From NCBI RefSeq assembly GCF_016916835.1, contig NZ_JAFFIX010000004.1, positions 351,862 through 415,861 on the forward strand: DNA of 64,000 nucleotides, in the 5' to 3' direction. The translations under genes and the position numbers were made by a program. The notes under the pieces are model-generated. The model worked only from the letters and a program-made list of their open reading frames with translations, was not told the DNA's origin and searched no databases. Of this stretch, positions 52,370 through 61,966 are shown piece after piece (within the stretch, counting starts at the first letter, position 1; every line of letters starts with the position of its first letter). This stretch comes from Actinacidiphila bryophytorum (GTDB taxonomy: Bacteria > Actinomycetota > Actinomycetes > Streptomycetales > Streptomycetaceae).

Positions 52370-55318
52370 ATGACGCGATCCGAGCAGCCACCGCAGCCCG
52401 CTGACGTCACACCCGCGTTCGCGGGCGACCTGGCGGCGGATTCACGGGACCGTGCGGTGGGCGCGCTGCTGAAGATCCCCGCGTTGCGGAAGCTGTGGAA
52501 TGCCCAGCTCACCGGCGCGGTCGCGGACCGCCTCGGCCTGCTGGTGCTGCTCTGGCTGACCGTGCAGGCGACGGCCGCGGCGAACGCCTTCGGCGGCGGC
52601 TACCGCGGGGTCGCGTTCGCGACGGCCGCGGTGTTCGGCGCCCGCCTGGTGGCCACGCTGCTCTTCGGTGCCGTCCTGCTCGGCCCGCTGTCCGCGGCGA
52701 CCGCGGAGGGCGGCCCGCTGGACCGCCGCTGGACCATGATCGGCGCGGACGGCGTACGCCTAGCGCTGTTCATCGTCGCGCCGCTGTGGATCACCTGGTC
52801 GCAGGACAACGCCCACATCTGGCTGCTGGCCACCGCCTTCGTCGCGGGGCTCGCCGAGCGGCTGTGGGCCGTCGCCAAGGACGGCGCCGCGCCTCTACTG
52901 CTGCCGCCGCCGGGCGACACCTCGGTGCGGCCCGCGCCCGACCACCTGGCCACGCTGCACCGGCTCGACCTGCGCACCAGCTTCGTCGCGCTGCCGCTGG
53001 CCGCGGCCGCCATGGTGGCCGTCACGCTCGTCAACACGCTGCTGGCGACCGGCGTCGACTGGTTCGACCTGCACCAGGTCGCGCTGTCCTCCTACGTCGC
53101 CGCCGGGCTGTTCTCCTCCTCGATGGCGGTGCTCTCCGCGCTCGAACTCCCCTCGGGCACCGCGGCCAGGCCGCGTTCGCCGCTCGAAGGGCTCCGGCTT
53201 CCCAAGGGCCCGGCAGGCGCCGAGAACGGCAGGACCGGGGCGCTGCCGCTGCTGGTGCTGTCCACCGCCGCGGTCGCCGGCGCCATTGCCGCGGCCGTCG
53301 CCGTGGCCGTCCTGCACGCCGTGGCCATGGGCTTCGGCCCGACCGGGTTCGGCCTGCTCGTCCTCGCGCTGACCGCGGGCACTGTCGTAGGCATCCGGGT
53401 CGGTCCCCGCACCCTGCCCGGCCTGTCCAGGCGGCGGCTGCTGGCGCTGGCCATCGGGGTCACCGGCGTGGCGCTGCTGCTGACCGGCCTGGTCCCCGAC
53501 CCGACCACCGTGCTGCTGCTCGCCCTGCTCGCCGGCGTCGCCGCCGGGATCAGCGCCAACACCGGGCATCTGCTGGTCGAGCAGGAGGCCGAGGAGACCC
53601 GCAGGGCCAAGACCACGGAACACCTCCAGGCCGTCGCGAGGGCGGTGCTCGGCGTCGCCGCGATCTGCGCGCCGCTGCTGGCCGCCGCGATCGGCCCGCA
53701 CCGCGTCGACAACGGCCGCTTCACCTTCGACCACGCCGGCGCCGCCTACACCCTCATGCTCGTCGGCGCGCTGCTGCTGCCCGTCGCCGCGCTCGTGCTC
53801 GGCAAGACCGACGACCGCAGCGGGGTGCCGCTGCGCCGCGACCTGCGCGAGGCGCTGCGCGGCGCGGAACCGTCCACCGCGCCCGCCGCCACCGGCTTCT
53901 TCATCGCCGTCGAAGGCGGCGACGGCGCCGGCAAGTCCACGCAGGTCGAAGCGCTCGCGAGCTGGATCCGCAGCAAGGGCCACGAAGTCGTCGTCACCCG
54001 CGAGCCCGGCGCGACCGCCGTCGGCAAGCGGCTGCGCTCGATCCTGCTCGACGTGTCCTCCGGCGGCATCTCGCACCGCACCGAGGCGCTGCTCTACGCC
54101 GCCGACCGCGCCGAGCACATCGACACCGTCGTACGGCCCGCACTGGCCCGCGGGGCCGTCGTCATCTCCGACCGGTACATCGACTCCGCCGTCGCCTACC
54201 AGGGCGCAGGGCGCGACCTGGCCCCCACCGAGATCGCCCGCATCAACCGGTGGGCCACCGACGGGCTCGTCGCCCACCTGACCGTGCTCCTCGACGTCTC
54301 GCCCGAGACCGCGAGGGAACGCTTCACCGAGGCGCCCGACCGGCTCGAGTCCGAGCCGCCGGAGTTCCACCAGCGGGTCCGCGCCGGCTTCCTGACCCTC
54401 GCCGCCGCCGACCCCGCCCGCTACCTCGTCGTCGACGCCGGCCAGGACCCGGCCGCCGTCACCACGGTGATACGCCACCGGCTCGACGAAGTCCTCCCGC
54501 TGTCCGCGCAGGAGATCGAGGCCCGCGCGGAAGCCGAACGCAAGGCCGCGGAAGAAGCCGCCCGGCTCGCCGCCGAGGAAGCCGCCCGCAAGGCGGAGGC
54601 CGAGCGCGCCGAACGCGAACGGCAGGCGCAACTGGAGAAGCTGCGCCGCGAGGAGGAGGAACGGCGGCTCGCCGCAGAGGAAGCCGCACGGCGGGAGATC
54701 GCCGAACGCAAGGCCGCGCAGGAAGCGGAGGCGGCACGCCTCCGCCAGGAGGAGGCCGACCGGCTCGCCGCAGAGGAGGCCGCCCGCGTCGCCGCCGAGA
54801 CCGCCGCCCGGGAGGCCGAACAGGCCAGGCTCCGGCGGCTCGCCGAGGAGCAGGCCAGGCTGCGCTCCGAGGCGGAGGCGCGGCGGGTCGAGAAGCAGCG
54901 CAAGGCGGAGGAGGCGCTCCTTCGCGCCGAAGCCGCGCGGGCGGCTGAGGCCGACGACGCGACGACCGTCGTCACGCCGGTCGCGCCCGAGGAGCCCTCG
55001 GATTCCTCGGACTCGTCCGAGACCACGACGGTGCTGCCGCCGGTCGTGCCCGAGCGCGAACCCGAGCCCGAGCCCGACGAGACCGCGGTCCTGCCGCCGG
55101 TGCCCGGCACCGCCAGCGACTCCGACCCGGCCGACCGGGTGCCGCCGTGGCTCTTCCGGCCCGAGCCGAACGAGAACGACCGCACGCGGGAGCTTCCGGC
55201 GGTCCAGTCGCCGACTGTCCGCCGGCCCCGGCCGGACTGGGCCGAGGAGACGCCCCTCGACGACCTCCCGACCCTCGCGGACGAACTCCTCGGCCGCCAC
55301 GAGGACGACGACACCTAG
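52370..55318 (+). CDS. tmk: MFS-like membrane protein fused to thymidylate kinase, with coiled-coil tail
   Basis: 982 residues. Residues 1-500 have about 10-12 membrane segments resembling a major-facilitator transporter. Residues 505-715 are thymidylate kinase: FFIAVEGGDGAGKSTQVEAL (P-loop), TREPGATAVGKRLR and VISDRYIDSAVAYQGAGRD (DRY). It makes dTDP from dTMP. About residues 716-870 form a charged coiled coil (repeats of AAEEAAR and ERKAAEEA), followed by an acidic Pro-rich end. The fused form is usual in Streptomyces but not in most bacteria. In S. coelicolor holB follows; here repeat DNA follows. Confidence 0.94.
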   Translation: MTRSEQPPQPADVTPAFAGDLAADSRDRAVGALLKIPALRKLWNAQLTGAVADRLGLLVLLWLTVQATAAANAFGGGYRGVAFATAAVFGARLVATLLFGAVLLGPLSAATAEGGPLDRRWTMIGADGVRLALFIVAPLWITWSQDNAHIWLLATAFVAGLAERLWAVAKDGAAPLLLPPPGDTSVRPAPDHLATLHRLDLRTSFVALPLAAAAMVAVTLVNTLLATGVDWFDLHQVALSSYVAAGLFSSSMAVLSALELPSGTAARPRSPLEGLRLPKGPAGAENGRTGALPLLVLSTAAVAGAIAAAVAVAVLHAVAMGFGPTGFGLLVLALTAGTVVGIRVGPRTLPGLSRRRLLALAIGVTGVALLLTGLVPDPTTVLLLALLAGVAAGISANTGHLLVEQEAEETRRAKTTEHLQAVARAVLGVAAICAPLLAAAIGPHRVDNGRFTFDHAGAAYTLMLVGALLLPVAALVLGKTDDRSGVPLRRDLREALRGAEPSTAPAATGFFIAVEGGDGAGKSTQVEALASWIRSKGHEVVVTREPGATAVGKRLRSILLDVSSGGISHRTEALLYAADRAEHIDTVVRPALARGAVVISDRYIDSAVAYQGAGRDLAPTEIARINRWATDGLVAHLTVLLDVSPETARERFTEAPDRLESEPPEFHQRVRAGFLTLAAADPARYLVVDAGQDPAAVTTVIRHRLDEVLPLSAQEIEARAEAERKAAEEAARLAAEEAARKAEAERAERERQAQLEKLRREEEERRLAAEEAARREIAERKAAQEAEAARLRQEEADRLAAEEAARVAAETAAREAEQARLRRLAEEQARLRSEAEARRVEKQRKAEEALLRAEAARAAEADDATTVVTPVAPEEPSDSSDSSETTTVLPPVVPEREPEPEPDETAVLPPVPGTASDSDPADRVPPWLFRPEPNENDRTRELPAVQSPTVRRPRPDWAEETPLDDLPTLADELLGRHEDDDT

Positions 55319-55605
55319 CCTCTTCCGGTGGGCGCTCGCCTCTCCCGCCGTCGTGGCCGGCCGCGCAGTTCCCCGCGCCCCCGGGTGGCTGCCCTTGCTG
55401 TGGGCTTTGCACCTTTCGGTGCGTCGTGACGGGCCGCGCAGTTCCCCGCGCCCCTGAAAAACGCCCACCCTCGCAGGCCGACGGCACCCACCAGAAAAAC
55501 GCCCGCCCTCCTGCCCCGAGGCCGCCGCCTGACAGCGCCAGCTTCTGCGGAGGAGGCCAACACCCAGGGGCGCGGGGAACTGCGCGCCCGGACTCACCCG
55601 GCGGC
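55319..55605. repeat. Repeat cluster after tmk
   Basis: Three copies of the CGCGCAGTTCCCC/GGGGAACTGCGCG element: two in reverse (55362-55374, 55435-55447; 73 bp apart) and one forward (55574-55586). No gene signals. It separates tmk from a decayed regulator gene. Confidence 0.85.
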
Positions 55606-56451
55606 CTGGCGGCGGCCGACGAGAGCCGGGCGGAGCTGGAGACGCTGACCGGGCGGATCGGCGACCGCTGGGTGCGCGCCCAGGTGCGCAGCGCGAGCGG
55701 CGAGATCGCGATGGCCCGCGGCGACTACGCGTCGGCCAGGACCCACCTGGAGGCGGCGCACAAGCTCGGCCAGGAACTGGGCGCCTATGCGGAGGGCGCG
55801 TTCCTGGTCGCGCGGCTCAGCGAGGTCGCCTACCGGGCGGGCGACGCAGCGAACGCGGAAAGGCTGCTGGCCCGCGCCGACGAGGAGGCCGATCGCTACT
55901 CGGTGTGGGACGCCCGCACCTATGTCCGCTTCCTCCAGGCCACGCTGCTGCTGGACCGCGGCGAGGTGGCGCGGGCGCGGGAGGTGTGCGACCTGGCCGT
56001 GGGCCGGGTCTCCGACGGCACCCCGCCGCCGGTCTTCCGTGTCGTGCTGGGCGGCCTGTCGGCGCGCATCTCGGTGGCGGAGGGCGATCCGGCAGCCGCG
56101 CTGCCCATGGTGGACGAGGCGCTGCGTACGGCACTGGCCGCGGGCTGCACCGAGCAGATCCTGGGCGCCCAGCTGGAGGGAGCGGCCGAGGTGCTCCCCG
56201 CACTCGGCCAGGCACGGCCCGCGGCGGTGCTGCTGGCGGCCGCCGACGCCGTACGGGGGCTGGTGCCGCGCAGTGTCCCCGAGCGGTCGGCGGTCGACGC
56301 ACTGGCCGAGCGGCTGTCCGCGGCACTGCCGGCGGCGGACCTCGCGGCGGCCCGCGAGCGTGGCGCGGCCCTGGACGGGGGAAGGGCCGCGGCCCTGGTC
56401 GCCGTCCTGGCGGGCGGCGAGCACGAGGGCGGGGAGAGCGCAGGGGAATAG
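55606..56451 (+). pseudogene. C-terminal fragment of a TPR-containing regulator (AfsR/SARP or LuxR-MalT type)
   Basis: About 280 residues of helical repeats: MARGDYASARTHLEAAHKLG, RAGDAANAERLLARADEEA and LLDRGEVARAREVCDLAVG, then AAALPMVDEALRTALAAGC and a terminal ERLSAALPAADLAAARERG typical of the C-termini of large ATPase/TPR transcription factors. There is no credible start codon with a ribosome site; the frame simply emerges from repeat DNA at about 55600. The DNA-binding and NB-ARC parts are absent. Most likely a remnant left by rearrangement at the repeat. Confidence 0.7.
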
Positions 56452-56545
56452 CTCCCGCCGACCTGCTCTTGTGTCATTGAGGCTTCAAGGAATACTGGAG
56501 CGTCCCGCCCGCACCCCGCCCCGTCCGCCGGAAGTGAGAAGAGCC

Positions 56546-57283
56546 GTGAAGGTCGAGATCTACAGCGACATCGCCTGTCCTTGGTGCTACGTCGGCAAGA
56601 CGCGGTTCGAGCGGGCGCTTGCGGCCTTCCCCAAGGGTTCCTCCGTCGAGGTCGTCTACCGGCCCTTCCAGCTCGACCCGTCGGCTCCGCACGAGGCCCG
56701 CCCGCACCACGAGGTGCTGGCGGCGAAGTTCGGGGCGCGGGCCGCGGCGATGGACCGGCAGATCGCGGCGCTCGGCGCCGAGGAGGGCATCGCCTTCGAG
56801 TTCGACACCGTCCTGGAGAACAACTCGCTGCTCGCCCACCGCCTGCTGCGTTTCACCCTTGAGGAGTACGGCCCCGAGGCGCAGGTCCGGCTCAAGGGCC
56901 GGCTGATGGCCGGGCACTTCGGCGAGGGCATGGACATCGGCGACCACGAGCACCTGACCGACGCGGCCGTCGCGGTGGGGCTCGACCGGGACGCGGTCGC
57001 GGCCTTCCTGAGCGGTGACGAGCTGCACGACGAGGTGCTCGACGACATCGACGAGGCCAGGCGGCTGGGCATCACCGCGGTCCCGACCTTCGTCTTCGAG
57101 GGCAAGTGGGCCGTCCAGGGCGGCCAGGAGACCTCGGTCTTCCTCCAGGCGCTCGAACAGGTCGCCAGGGACACCGCGGCCGAGCACGCGGCCGAGGACG
57201 CAGCCCTTGCCACGGACGACGCCGGCGCCTGCGCCGACGGCGTGTGCGAGGTGCCCGCGGCCGACGGCGGCGCCGCCCGCTGA
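56546..57283 (+). CDS. DsbA-family oxidoreductase, FrnE-like
   Basis: 245 residues from GTG 56546. VEIYSDIACPWCYVGKTRFE contains the thioredoxin-fold CPWC active site; TAVPTFVFEGKWAVQGGQ supplies the cis-Pro. The family includes FrnE, a cytoplasmic disulfide isomerase linked to oxidative-stress resistance in Deinococcus and to polyketide clusters in Streptomyces. There is no signal peptide. The C-terminal 30 residues are acidic and carry two further Cys (GACADGVCEVP), a possible redox tail as in D. radiodurans FrnE. Confidence 0.9.
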   Translation: MKVEIYSDIACPWCYVGKTRFERALAAFPKGSSVEVVYRPFQLDPSAPHEARPHHEVLAAKFGARAAAMDRQIAALGAEEGIAFEFDTVLENNSLLAHRLLRFTLEEYGPEAQVRLKGRLMAGHFGEGMDIGDHEHLTDAAVAVGLDRDAVAAFLSGDELHDEVLDDIDEARRLGITAVPTFVFEGKWAVQGGQETSVFLQALEQVARDTAAEHAAEDAALATDDAGACADGVCEVPAADGGAAR

Positions 57284-57296
57284 AAAGGCTCGGACC

Positions 57297-57328
57297 TACC
57301 ACGGCTGCGCCTTACCGCGGCTGCGCTA
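57297..57328. repeat. Imperfect tandem duplication at the ECF sigma gene stop
   Basis: TACCACGGCTGCGCCT (57297-57312) and TACCGCGGCTGCGCTA (57313-57328) are adjacent 16-bp units, 13 of 16 identical. The second contains the stop codon of the minus-strand sigma gene. Confidence 0.6.
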
Positions 57329-59323
57329 TGTGCAGCTGATCACCGAGTCCGCCCAGTCCGCCAGACCGCCGCCGAATCCGCCCCCGAATCCGCCGTCCTG
57401 CCCCCGCTCGGGGGTGACGACGAGCCGCAGCGTCTTGTAGCCGGTCAGGCCGACGTGGACAGGCACGGCGGAGTCGCCGCCGCGCACCACCGGCGAGGTC
57501 CACAGCCGGGTGGAGTCGCCGTACACGGAGAAGCGCACGGCGGTCCGCAGCACCCGCGCCAGGTCGTCCACCCCGGCGCTGGCGTCGTAGGACACGCAGG
57601 AGGCGTTGAGGTCGATCGTCACCGACGAGGGCGCCCGCACGCTGATGCCGTGCTCGTACGAGGTGCCGCCGATCGACAGCCCCCAGCGGTCCCACCACCA
57701 GCTGCCCGGGGACAGCGCGGGGCGGATCGTGGGCTGCGTCGTGTCGCCGAGGCCGCTCAGGCCCAGCGAGTTGACCTTGTACGCGGCCGGTGCGGGCGGC
57801 GGGGGAGTAGGCGTCGGCGTGGGGCTGGGCTTCGGCGCCGGCGGTGGCGTCGCCGGCTTCGGGGTCGGCTTCGGCGGCGGCGGGGTGGTCGGTTTCGGCG
57901 TCGGCTTGGGTGCCGGCCTGTGGGTGGGCGCGGGCGGCGGCGGCTTCGGGGCCGGCTTGGGCTGCGGCGCCGGTGACGGCGGCGGAGGCGGGGGTGTGGT
58001 CGCCACCGGGGCGGCCACGGGCGGTTTGGCCAGCGGCTTGTGCGGCTTCCCGTCGTGGCCGGCGGTGAGCGCGAAGGCCGCGGCGGCCGCGGCGACGACC
58101 ACGGCTGCGGCGATGCCGACCTTGACCGGCGCCCCCAGCCCTTCGCTCGCGGCGCCCGCGCCCGCGGCGCCCGCACCGCCGGACCCGGAGCCCGCGGCGG
58201 CTGCCGCGGCTCCTCCCGCGGCCCCCGCGGCGGCTGCGCTGCCCGCCACGACGGCGACACCCGCCTTGGTGGCGTAGACGGCGGCGAACCAGCCGATGTA
58301 CGCGACCGGCAGCAGGCCCTTGAGTGCCGAGTTGAGGTCGGCCAGTTCCAGCGAGGCCGCGGTGCAGCGCTCGCAGTCCTTCAGGTGCCGGTTCAGCTCG
58401 CGGTCCGCGCGCATCCGCAGGCCGCCGCGGGCGTGCGCGCCGAGCCGGTCGGCGTAGCGGGCGCAGTCACCCTCGGCGGTGAGCGTCGAGCTGACGTGGG
58501 CCTGCAGGTAGGCCTGCCGCAGGCCCTCCCTGGCGCGGTGCGCGAGCACGGCGGTGGCGTTGGCGGTCAGCCCGAGCAGCGGGGCGATGGCGCTGGGCGA
58601 CTCCTCCTCGACGGCGGTGTGCCACAGCACGGTCTGCCAGCGCTCCGGCAGGGTGCGGAAGGCCTGGATGGCCAGGGATCGCTCGGCGTCCTCCATGGCC
58701 CGCACGTCGGCGGCCGGTGCGCTGGTCGCCGCGTCGCGGCCCGAGCCGGCCGCGCTGACGGCGAAGACCGCGAAGTCCTCGACGAGTTGCTCGCGGCGGG
58801 CGGTGTTGCCCCAGGTCGCGGCGACCCGGCGGACCGTGGTCAGCAGGTAGGCGCGGACCGCGGACCGCGGCCCGCTGCCGCCGCGGATCGCCTGCAGTGT
58901 GCGGGCGAAGACCTCGCCGGTGAGGTCCTCCGCGGTGTGGGTGTCCCGGCAGCAGGTGCGGGCGTAGCGGCGCACCGCCTCGGCATGGCGGCGGTAGATC
59001 TCCTCGTAGGCGCTGTCCCGGCCGCCCCTGACCTGGTCGATCAGCTCCTCGTCCGACAGGACGGCGCCGACGTCCGGGTGCCCGTCCGCCAGCAGGTCGC
59101 CGTCGGCGGGCGCGTCGGTGCCGCCGCCCTCCGGGCCGGTCGGCGCGTCGTCGGGGACGGGGCCGCCCTGCGGACCGACCCGCCCCTGGACGGGGAATTC
59201 CGTTTCCGGGCGTGCCACAGGGTCGCGCTGGCCCGGCACCCTGCGCGAGGGCAGCTCGGCGCTGCCTTCCGGGCCGGCCCCTGCGGCGGGGGCGGCGCCG
59301 GATTCCCCGTTCGGCTCATCCAC
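57326..59323 (-). CDS. ECF sigma factor fused to zinc-finger anti-sigma region, membrane helix and NPCBM domain
   Basis: 665 residues from GTG 59323. An N-terminal disordered part (1-90) precedes sigma region 2 (DSAYEEIYRRHAEAVRRYA; TAEDLTGEVFARTL) and region 4 (QAFRTLPERWQTVLWHT; SAIAPLLGLTANATAVLAH). A zf-HC2-like motif follows (LNRHLKDCERCTAASLELA). Then come hydrophobic segments (YIGWFAAVYATKAGVAVVAG; VGIAAAVVVAAAAAAFAL), a Pro/Lys spacer of about 90 residues, and a C-terminal NPCBM carbohydrate-binding module (GTSYEHGISVRAPSSVTIDL). One chain thus combines sensor, membrane anchor, anti-sigma-like element and sigma factor. Similar very large ECF proteins are known in Actinobacteria (ECF52/53-type, from memory). 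Target promoters are unknown. Confidence 0.88.
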   Translation of the reverse strand: MDEPNGESGAAPAAGAGPEGSAELPSRRVPGQRDPVARPETEFPVQGRVGPQGGPVPDDAPTGPEGGGTDAPADGDLLADGHPDVGAVLSDEELIDQVRGGRDSAYEEIYRRHAEAVRRYARTCCRDTHTAEDLTGEVFARTLQAIRGGSGPRSAVRAYLLTTVRRVAATWGNTARREQLVEDFAVFAVSAAGSGRDAATSAPAADVRAMEDAERSLAIQAFRTLPERWQTVLWHTAVEEESPSAIAPLLGLTANATAVLAHRAREGLRQAYLQAHVSSTLTAEGDCARYADRLGAHARGGLRMRADRELNRHLKDCERCTAASLELADLNSALKGLLPVAYIGWFAAVYATKAGVAVVAGSAAAAGAAGGAAAAAAGSGSGGAGAAGAGAASEGLGAPVKVGIAAAVVVAAAAAAFALTAGHDGKPHKPLAKPPVAAPVATTPPPPPPSPAPQPKPAPKPPPPAPTHRPAPKPTPKPTTPPPPKPTPKPATPPPAPKPSPTPTPTPPPPAPAAYKVNSLGLSGLGDTTQPTIRPALSPGSWWWDRWGLSIGGTSYEHGISVRAPSSVTIDLNASCVSYDASAGVDDLARVLRTAVRFSVYGDSTRLWTSPVVRGGDSAVPVHVGLTGYKTLRLVVTPERGQDGGFGGGFGGGLADWADSVISCT

Positions 59324-59446
59324 GGGCCAAGCCTGGCACAGCGCACGCCCCCGACGTCATCGTCTTGGGCGGAACCACCCTTCCGTGGCGGGTTCGTTCA
59401 CCGATCCTCCACTTCCGTCCGCACGGGCGGTGCCGCTACGGGTGGT

Positions 59447-60274
59447 TCAGTCCCTGGCGGCAGGGCGTTCCGAGGGGCGTGAGCGCAGTCCTTCCAGCAG
59501 GATGTCGAGCAACCGGGCCGAGGCTGCCGCCTGCTGGGCGGCGTCCGGCAGCGAGGGCGCCGCGGTCGCGATGACCAGCAGCACGTCGGCGACCGAGACG
59601 TCGGCGCGCAACTCGCCCGCCGCCCGCGCCCTTTCCACCAGCTGGCCGACGACGTCGAGCAGGGTGCGTATGCCCTCCTGCTCCTCCACCCGGGTGCCGC
59701 GGCTGCCCGCCGGCACCGGTTCCGCTATGTCGTCGCGGCCGGTGTGGTCGCCGGGGGCCGAGCGTGCGCCGCCCTCCGCCGGGTCCGCGCCGAACCTGGC
59801 CCGCTGCTGCGGCACCCGTGCGCCGTCGCCCGCGCCGTCCTGGTCGTGCGGCTCGCCGCCGGCGACCGGGCCGCCGGGGGCGCCCTGCACCCGCAGCACC
59901 TGCGGCGGCAGCAGCCGCCCGGCGCCGGAGGCGACGGAGGTGCGCAGGAAGCGCGCGAGCGCCGACCACGCCTCGTCCTCCTGGCCCAGCGCGGTGCGCG
60001 CCTGTTCCGTCAGCCGCGCGGTCTCCTCCTCGGCGATCCGCCTGACCAGTACGTCCTTGCTGGGGAAGCGGCGGTAGACGGTGCCCACGCCGACGCGTGC
60101 GCGGCGTGCCACGTCCTCCATGGGTGCGCCGTAGCCCAGTTCCCCGAAGACCTCACGGGCGGCCCTGAGCACGTGCTCCAGATTCCGCTGGGCGTCCACC
60201 CGAAGCGGTGCCGCCCTGCCCGTACTCCCGTCCGTACCGGCGGAAGCCGTCCACGTCGTGTCCTGAATGTGCAT
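59447..60274 (-). CDS. TetR/AcrR-family transcriptional regulator
   Basis: 275 residues from ATG 60274. HTH: LRAAREVFGELGYGAPMEDVARRARVGVGTVYRRFPSKD. The C-terminal ligand domain is longer than usual and has an inserted Gly/Pro/Asp-rich stretch (residues about 130-195) of low complexity. It is divergent from the NDH-2 gene, its probable target. A 10-bp direct repeat (TCCCCCCGGA at 60282-60291 and 60304-60313) sits in its own leader and includes the ribosome site. Confidence 0.9.
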   Translation of the reverse strand: MHIQDTTWTASAGTDGSTGRAAPLRVDAQRNLEHVLRAAREVFGELGYGAPMEDVARRARVGVGTVYRRFPSKDVLVRRIAEEETARLTEQARTALGQEDEAWSALARFLRTSVASGAGRLLPPQVLRVQGAPGGPVAGGEPHDQDGAGDGARVPQQRARFGADPAEGGARSAPGDHTGRDDIAEPVPAGSRGTRVEEQEGIRTLLDVVGQLVERARAAGELRADVSVADVLLVIATAAPSLPDAAQQAAASARLLDILLEGLRSRPSERPAARD

Positions 60275-60583
60275 ATATGTATCCCCCCGGATAATTGACT
60301 GTCTCCCCCCGGAGACTCCCCGCCCTTAACGATCGGGTGAGCTGGGCCGTGCACTACTACGAGATACGAACATAGTTGAGCCCGCGTCAAGAATGAAGAG
60401 GGTGTGGTCCCTGGGGCGCGGGCTCTTGCTGTGCGGCGGCAGGACGCGTTTCCCGCCCTGAGGCGTTTGCCCGGTGATCGCCCGATGCGGCGCCGTCCCG
60501 CGGGGCCGCGGGGCGGCCGATTCCCCCGAATGGTGGTGTCCGCCCTGTGGACAAACGGCATCCGGCCATTGCGTCATGGAGCA
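60275..60583. promoter_or_regulatory. tetR/NDH-2 divergent control region
   Basis: 309 bp. It contains the direct repeats TCCCCCCGGA spaced 22 bp (two helical turns), the CATATATG palindrome over the tetR start, and an AT-rich stretch (60350-60400, ACTACGAGATACGAACATAGTTG) that may hold the promoters. No gene. Confidence 0.5.
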
Positions 60584-61966
60584 ATGACGACGGAGTCGGC
60601 GGCCCTGGCCAAGGCAAGCACACCGCGCATTCTTGTGGTCGGTGGTGGTTATGTCGGCATGTACACGGCGTTGCAGCTGCAGCGAAAGCTGCGGCTGCAA
60701 CGCGGTGAGGCCGAGATCGTCGTCGTGGAACCGCAGCCGTACATGACCTACCAGCCCTTTCTGCCCGAGGCCGCCGCCGGATCGATCTCCCCGCGGCATG
60801 TCGTCGTACCGCTGCGCCGGGTCCTCGACCAGTGCCGGATCGTCGTCGGCGAGGTGCGCTCCGTCGACCACGACAAGCGGGTCGTCGGCGTCGTCACCCC
60901 CGCCACCGAGGAGGAGGGCGGCGGCGCCACCGAGATCCCGTACGACCAGCTGGTCGTCGCCCCCGGCTCGATCTCGCGCATCCTGCCCGTGCCGGGGCTC
61001 GCCGAGTACGGCATCGGCTTCAAGACCGTCGAGGAGGCCATCGGGCTGCGCAACCACGTCCTCGAGCAGCTCGACATCGCCTCCTCCACCCGTGACGCCG
61101 ACGTCCGCGAGGCGGCTCTGACCTTCGTCTTCGTCGGCGGCGGTTATGCGGGCGTCGAAGCGCTCGGCGAACTGGAGAACATGGCCCGCTACGCCCTGCG
61201 GTACTACCACAACGTCCGCCCCGAGGACATGAAATGGGTCCTGGTCGAGGCAACGGGCCGGATCCTGCCCGAAGTCGGTGAGGAGCTGGGCCGCTACGCC
61301 GTACGCGAGCTGCGCGGGCGCAACGTCGACATCCGCCTGGAGACCCGCCTCGAATCGTGCGAGCACCGCATCGCCGTGCTGTCCGACGGGTCGCGGCTGC
61401 CCACCAGGACCGTGGTGTGGACCGCGGGCGTCAAACCGGCACCCCTGCTGGCCGACACCGGGCTGCCGCTCAACGACCGCGGCCGGCTGGTCGCCGACGC
61501 CACCTTGCGCGTCGCGGGCCGCGACGACGTGTGGGCGGCCGGCGACGCGGCCGCGGTGCCCGACCTCACCTCGGACCAGGAGGGCGCGCTGTGCGCGCCC
61601 AACGCCCAGCACGCGGTGCGCCAGGCCAAGGTGCTGGCCGGCAACGTCGTGGCCCACCTGCGCGGCGAACCGCTCACCGAATACCGGCACAAATACGCCG
61701 GCTCCGTCGCCTCGCTCGGCCTGCACGAAGGCGTCGCCCTGCTCTACGGACGCAAGTTCAAGGGCTACCCGGCATGGCTGGTCCACCGTGTCTACCACCT
61801 CAGCCGGATGCCCACCGCCAACCGCAAATCCAGAATCCTCGCCGAGTGGATCCTGTCGGGGCTCTTCAAGCGGGAGATCGTCTCGCTCGGCTCCCTTGAA
61901 CACCCGCGTGCCGAGTTCGAACAGGCCGCGGGAAGCGGCGGTGACAGCGGCCGGCCCCGGCCGTGA
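60584..61966 (+). CDS. ndh: Type II NADH dehydrogenase (NDH-2)
   Basis: 460 residues from ATG 60584. Two dinucleotide folds: ILVVGGGYVGMYTALQLQ (FAD) and FVFVGGGYAGVEALGELE (NADH). DDVWAAGDAAAVPD is the second FAD contact, and AQHAVRQAKVLAGNVVAHL leads to an amphipathic C-terminal membrane-binding region (LAEWILSGLFKREIVSLGS). It passes electrons from NADH to menaquinone without pumping protons. Regulation by the divergent TetR protein is likely. Confidence 0.92.
   Translation: MTTESAALAKASTPRILVVGGGYVGMYTALQLQRKLRLQRGEAEIVVVEPQPYMTYQPFLPEAAAGSISPRHVVVPLRRVLDQCRIVVGEVRSVDHDKRVVGVVTPATEEEGGGATEIPYDQLVVAPGSISRILPVPGLAEYGIGFKTVEEAIGLRNHVLEQLDIASSTRDADVREAALTFVFVGGGYAGVEALGELENMARYALRYYHNVRPEDMKWVLVEATGRILPEVGEELGRYAVRELRGRNVDIRLETRLESCEHRIAVLSDGSRLPTRTVVWTAGVKPAPLLADTGLPLNDRGRLVADATLRVAGRDDVWAAGDAAAVPDLTSDQEGALCAPNAQHAVRQAKVLAGNVVAHLRGEPLTEYRHKYAGSVASLGLHEGVALLYGRKFKGYPAWLVHRVYHLSRMPTANRKSRILAEWILSGLFKREIVSLGSLEHPRAEFEQAAGSGGDSGRPRP

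Noticed and set aside
55147..55605. N-terminal extension of the TPR fragment into the end of tmk
   Set aside because: It is an out-of-frame reading of tmk and of the repeat DNA; similarity to TPR regulators begins only after about 55600.
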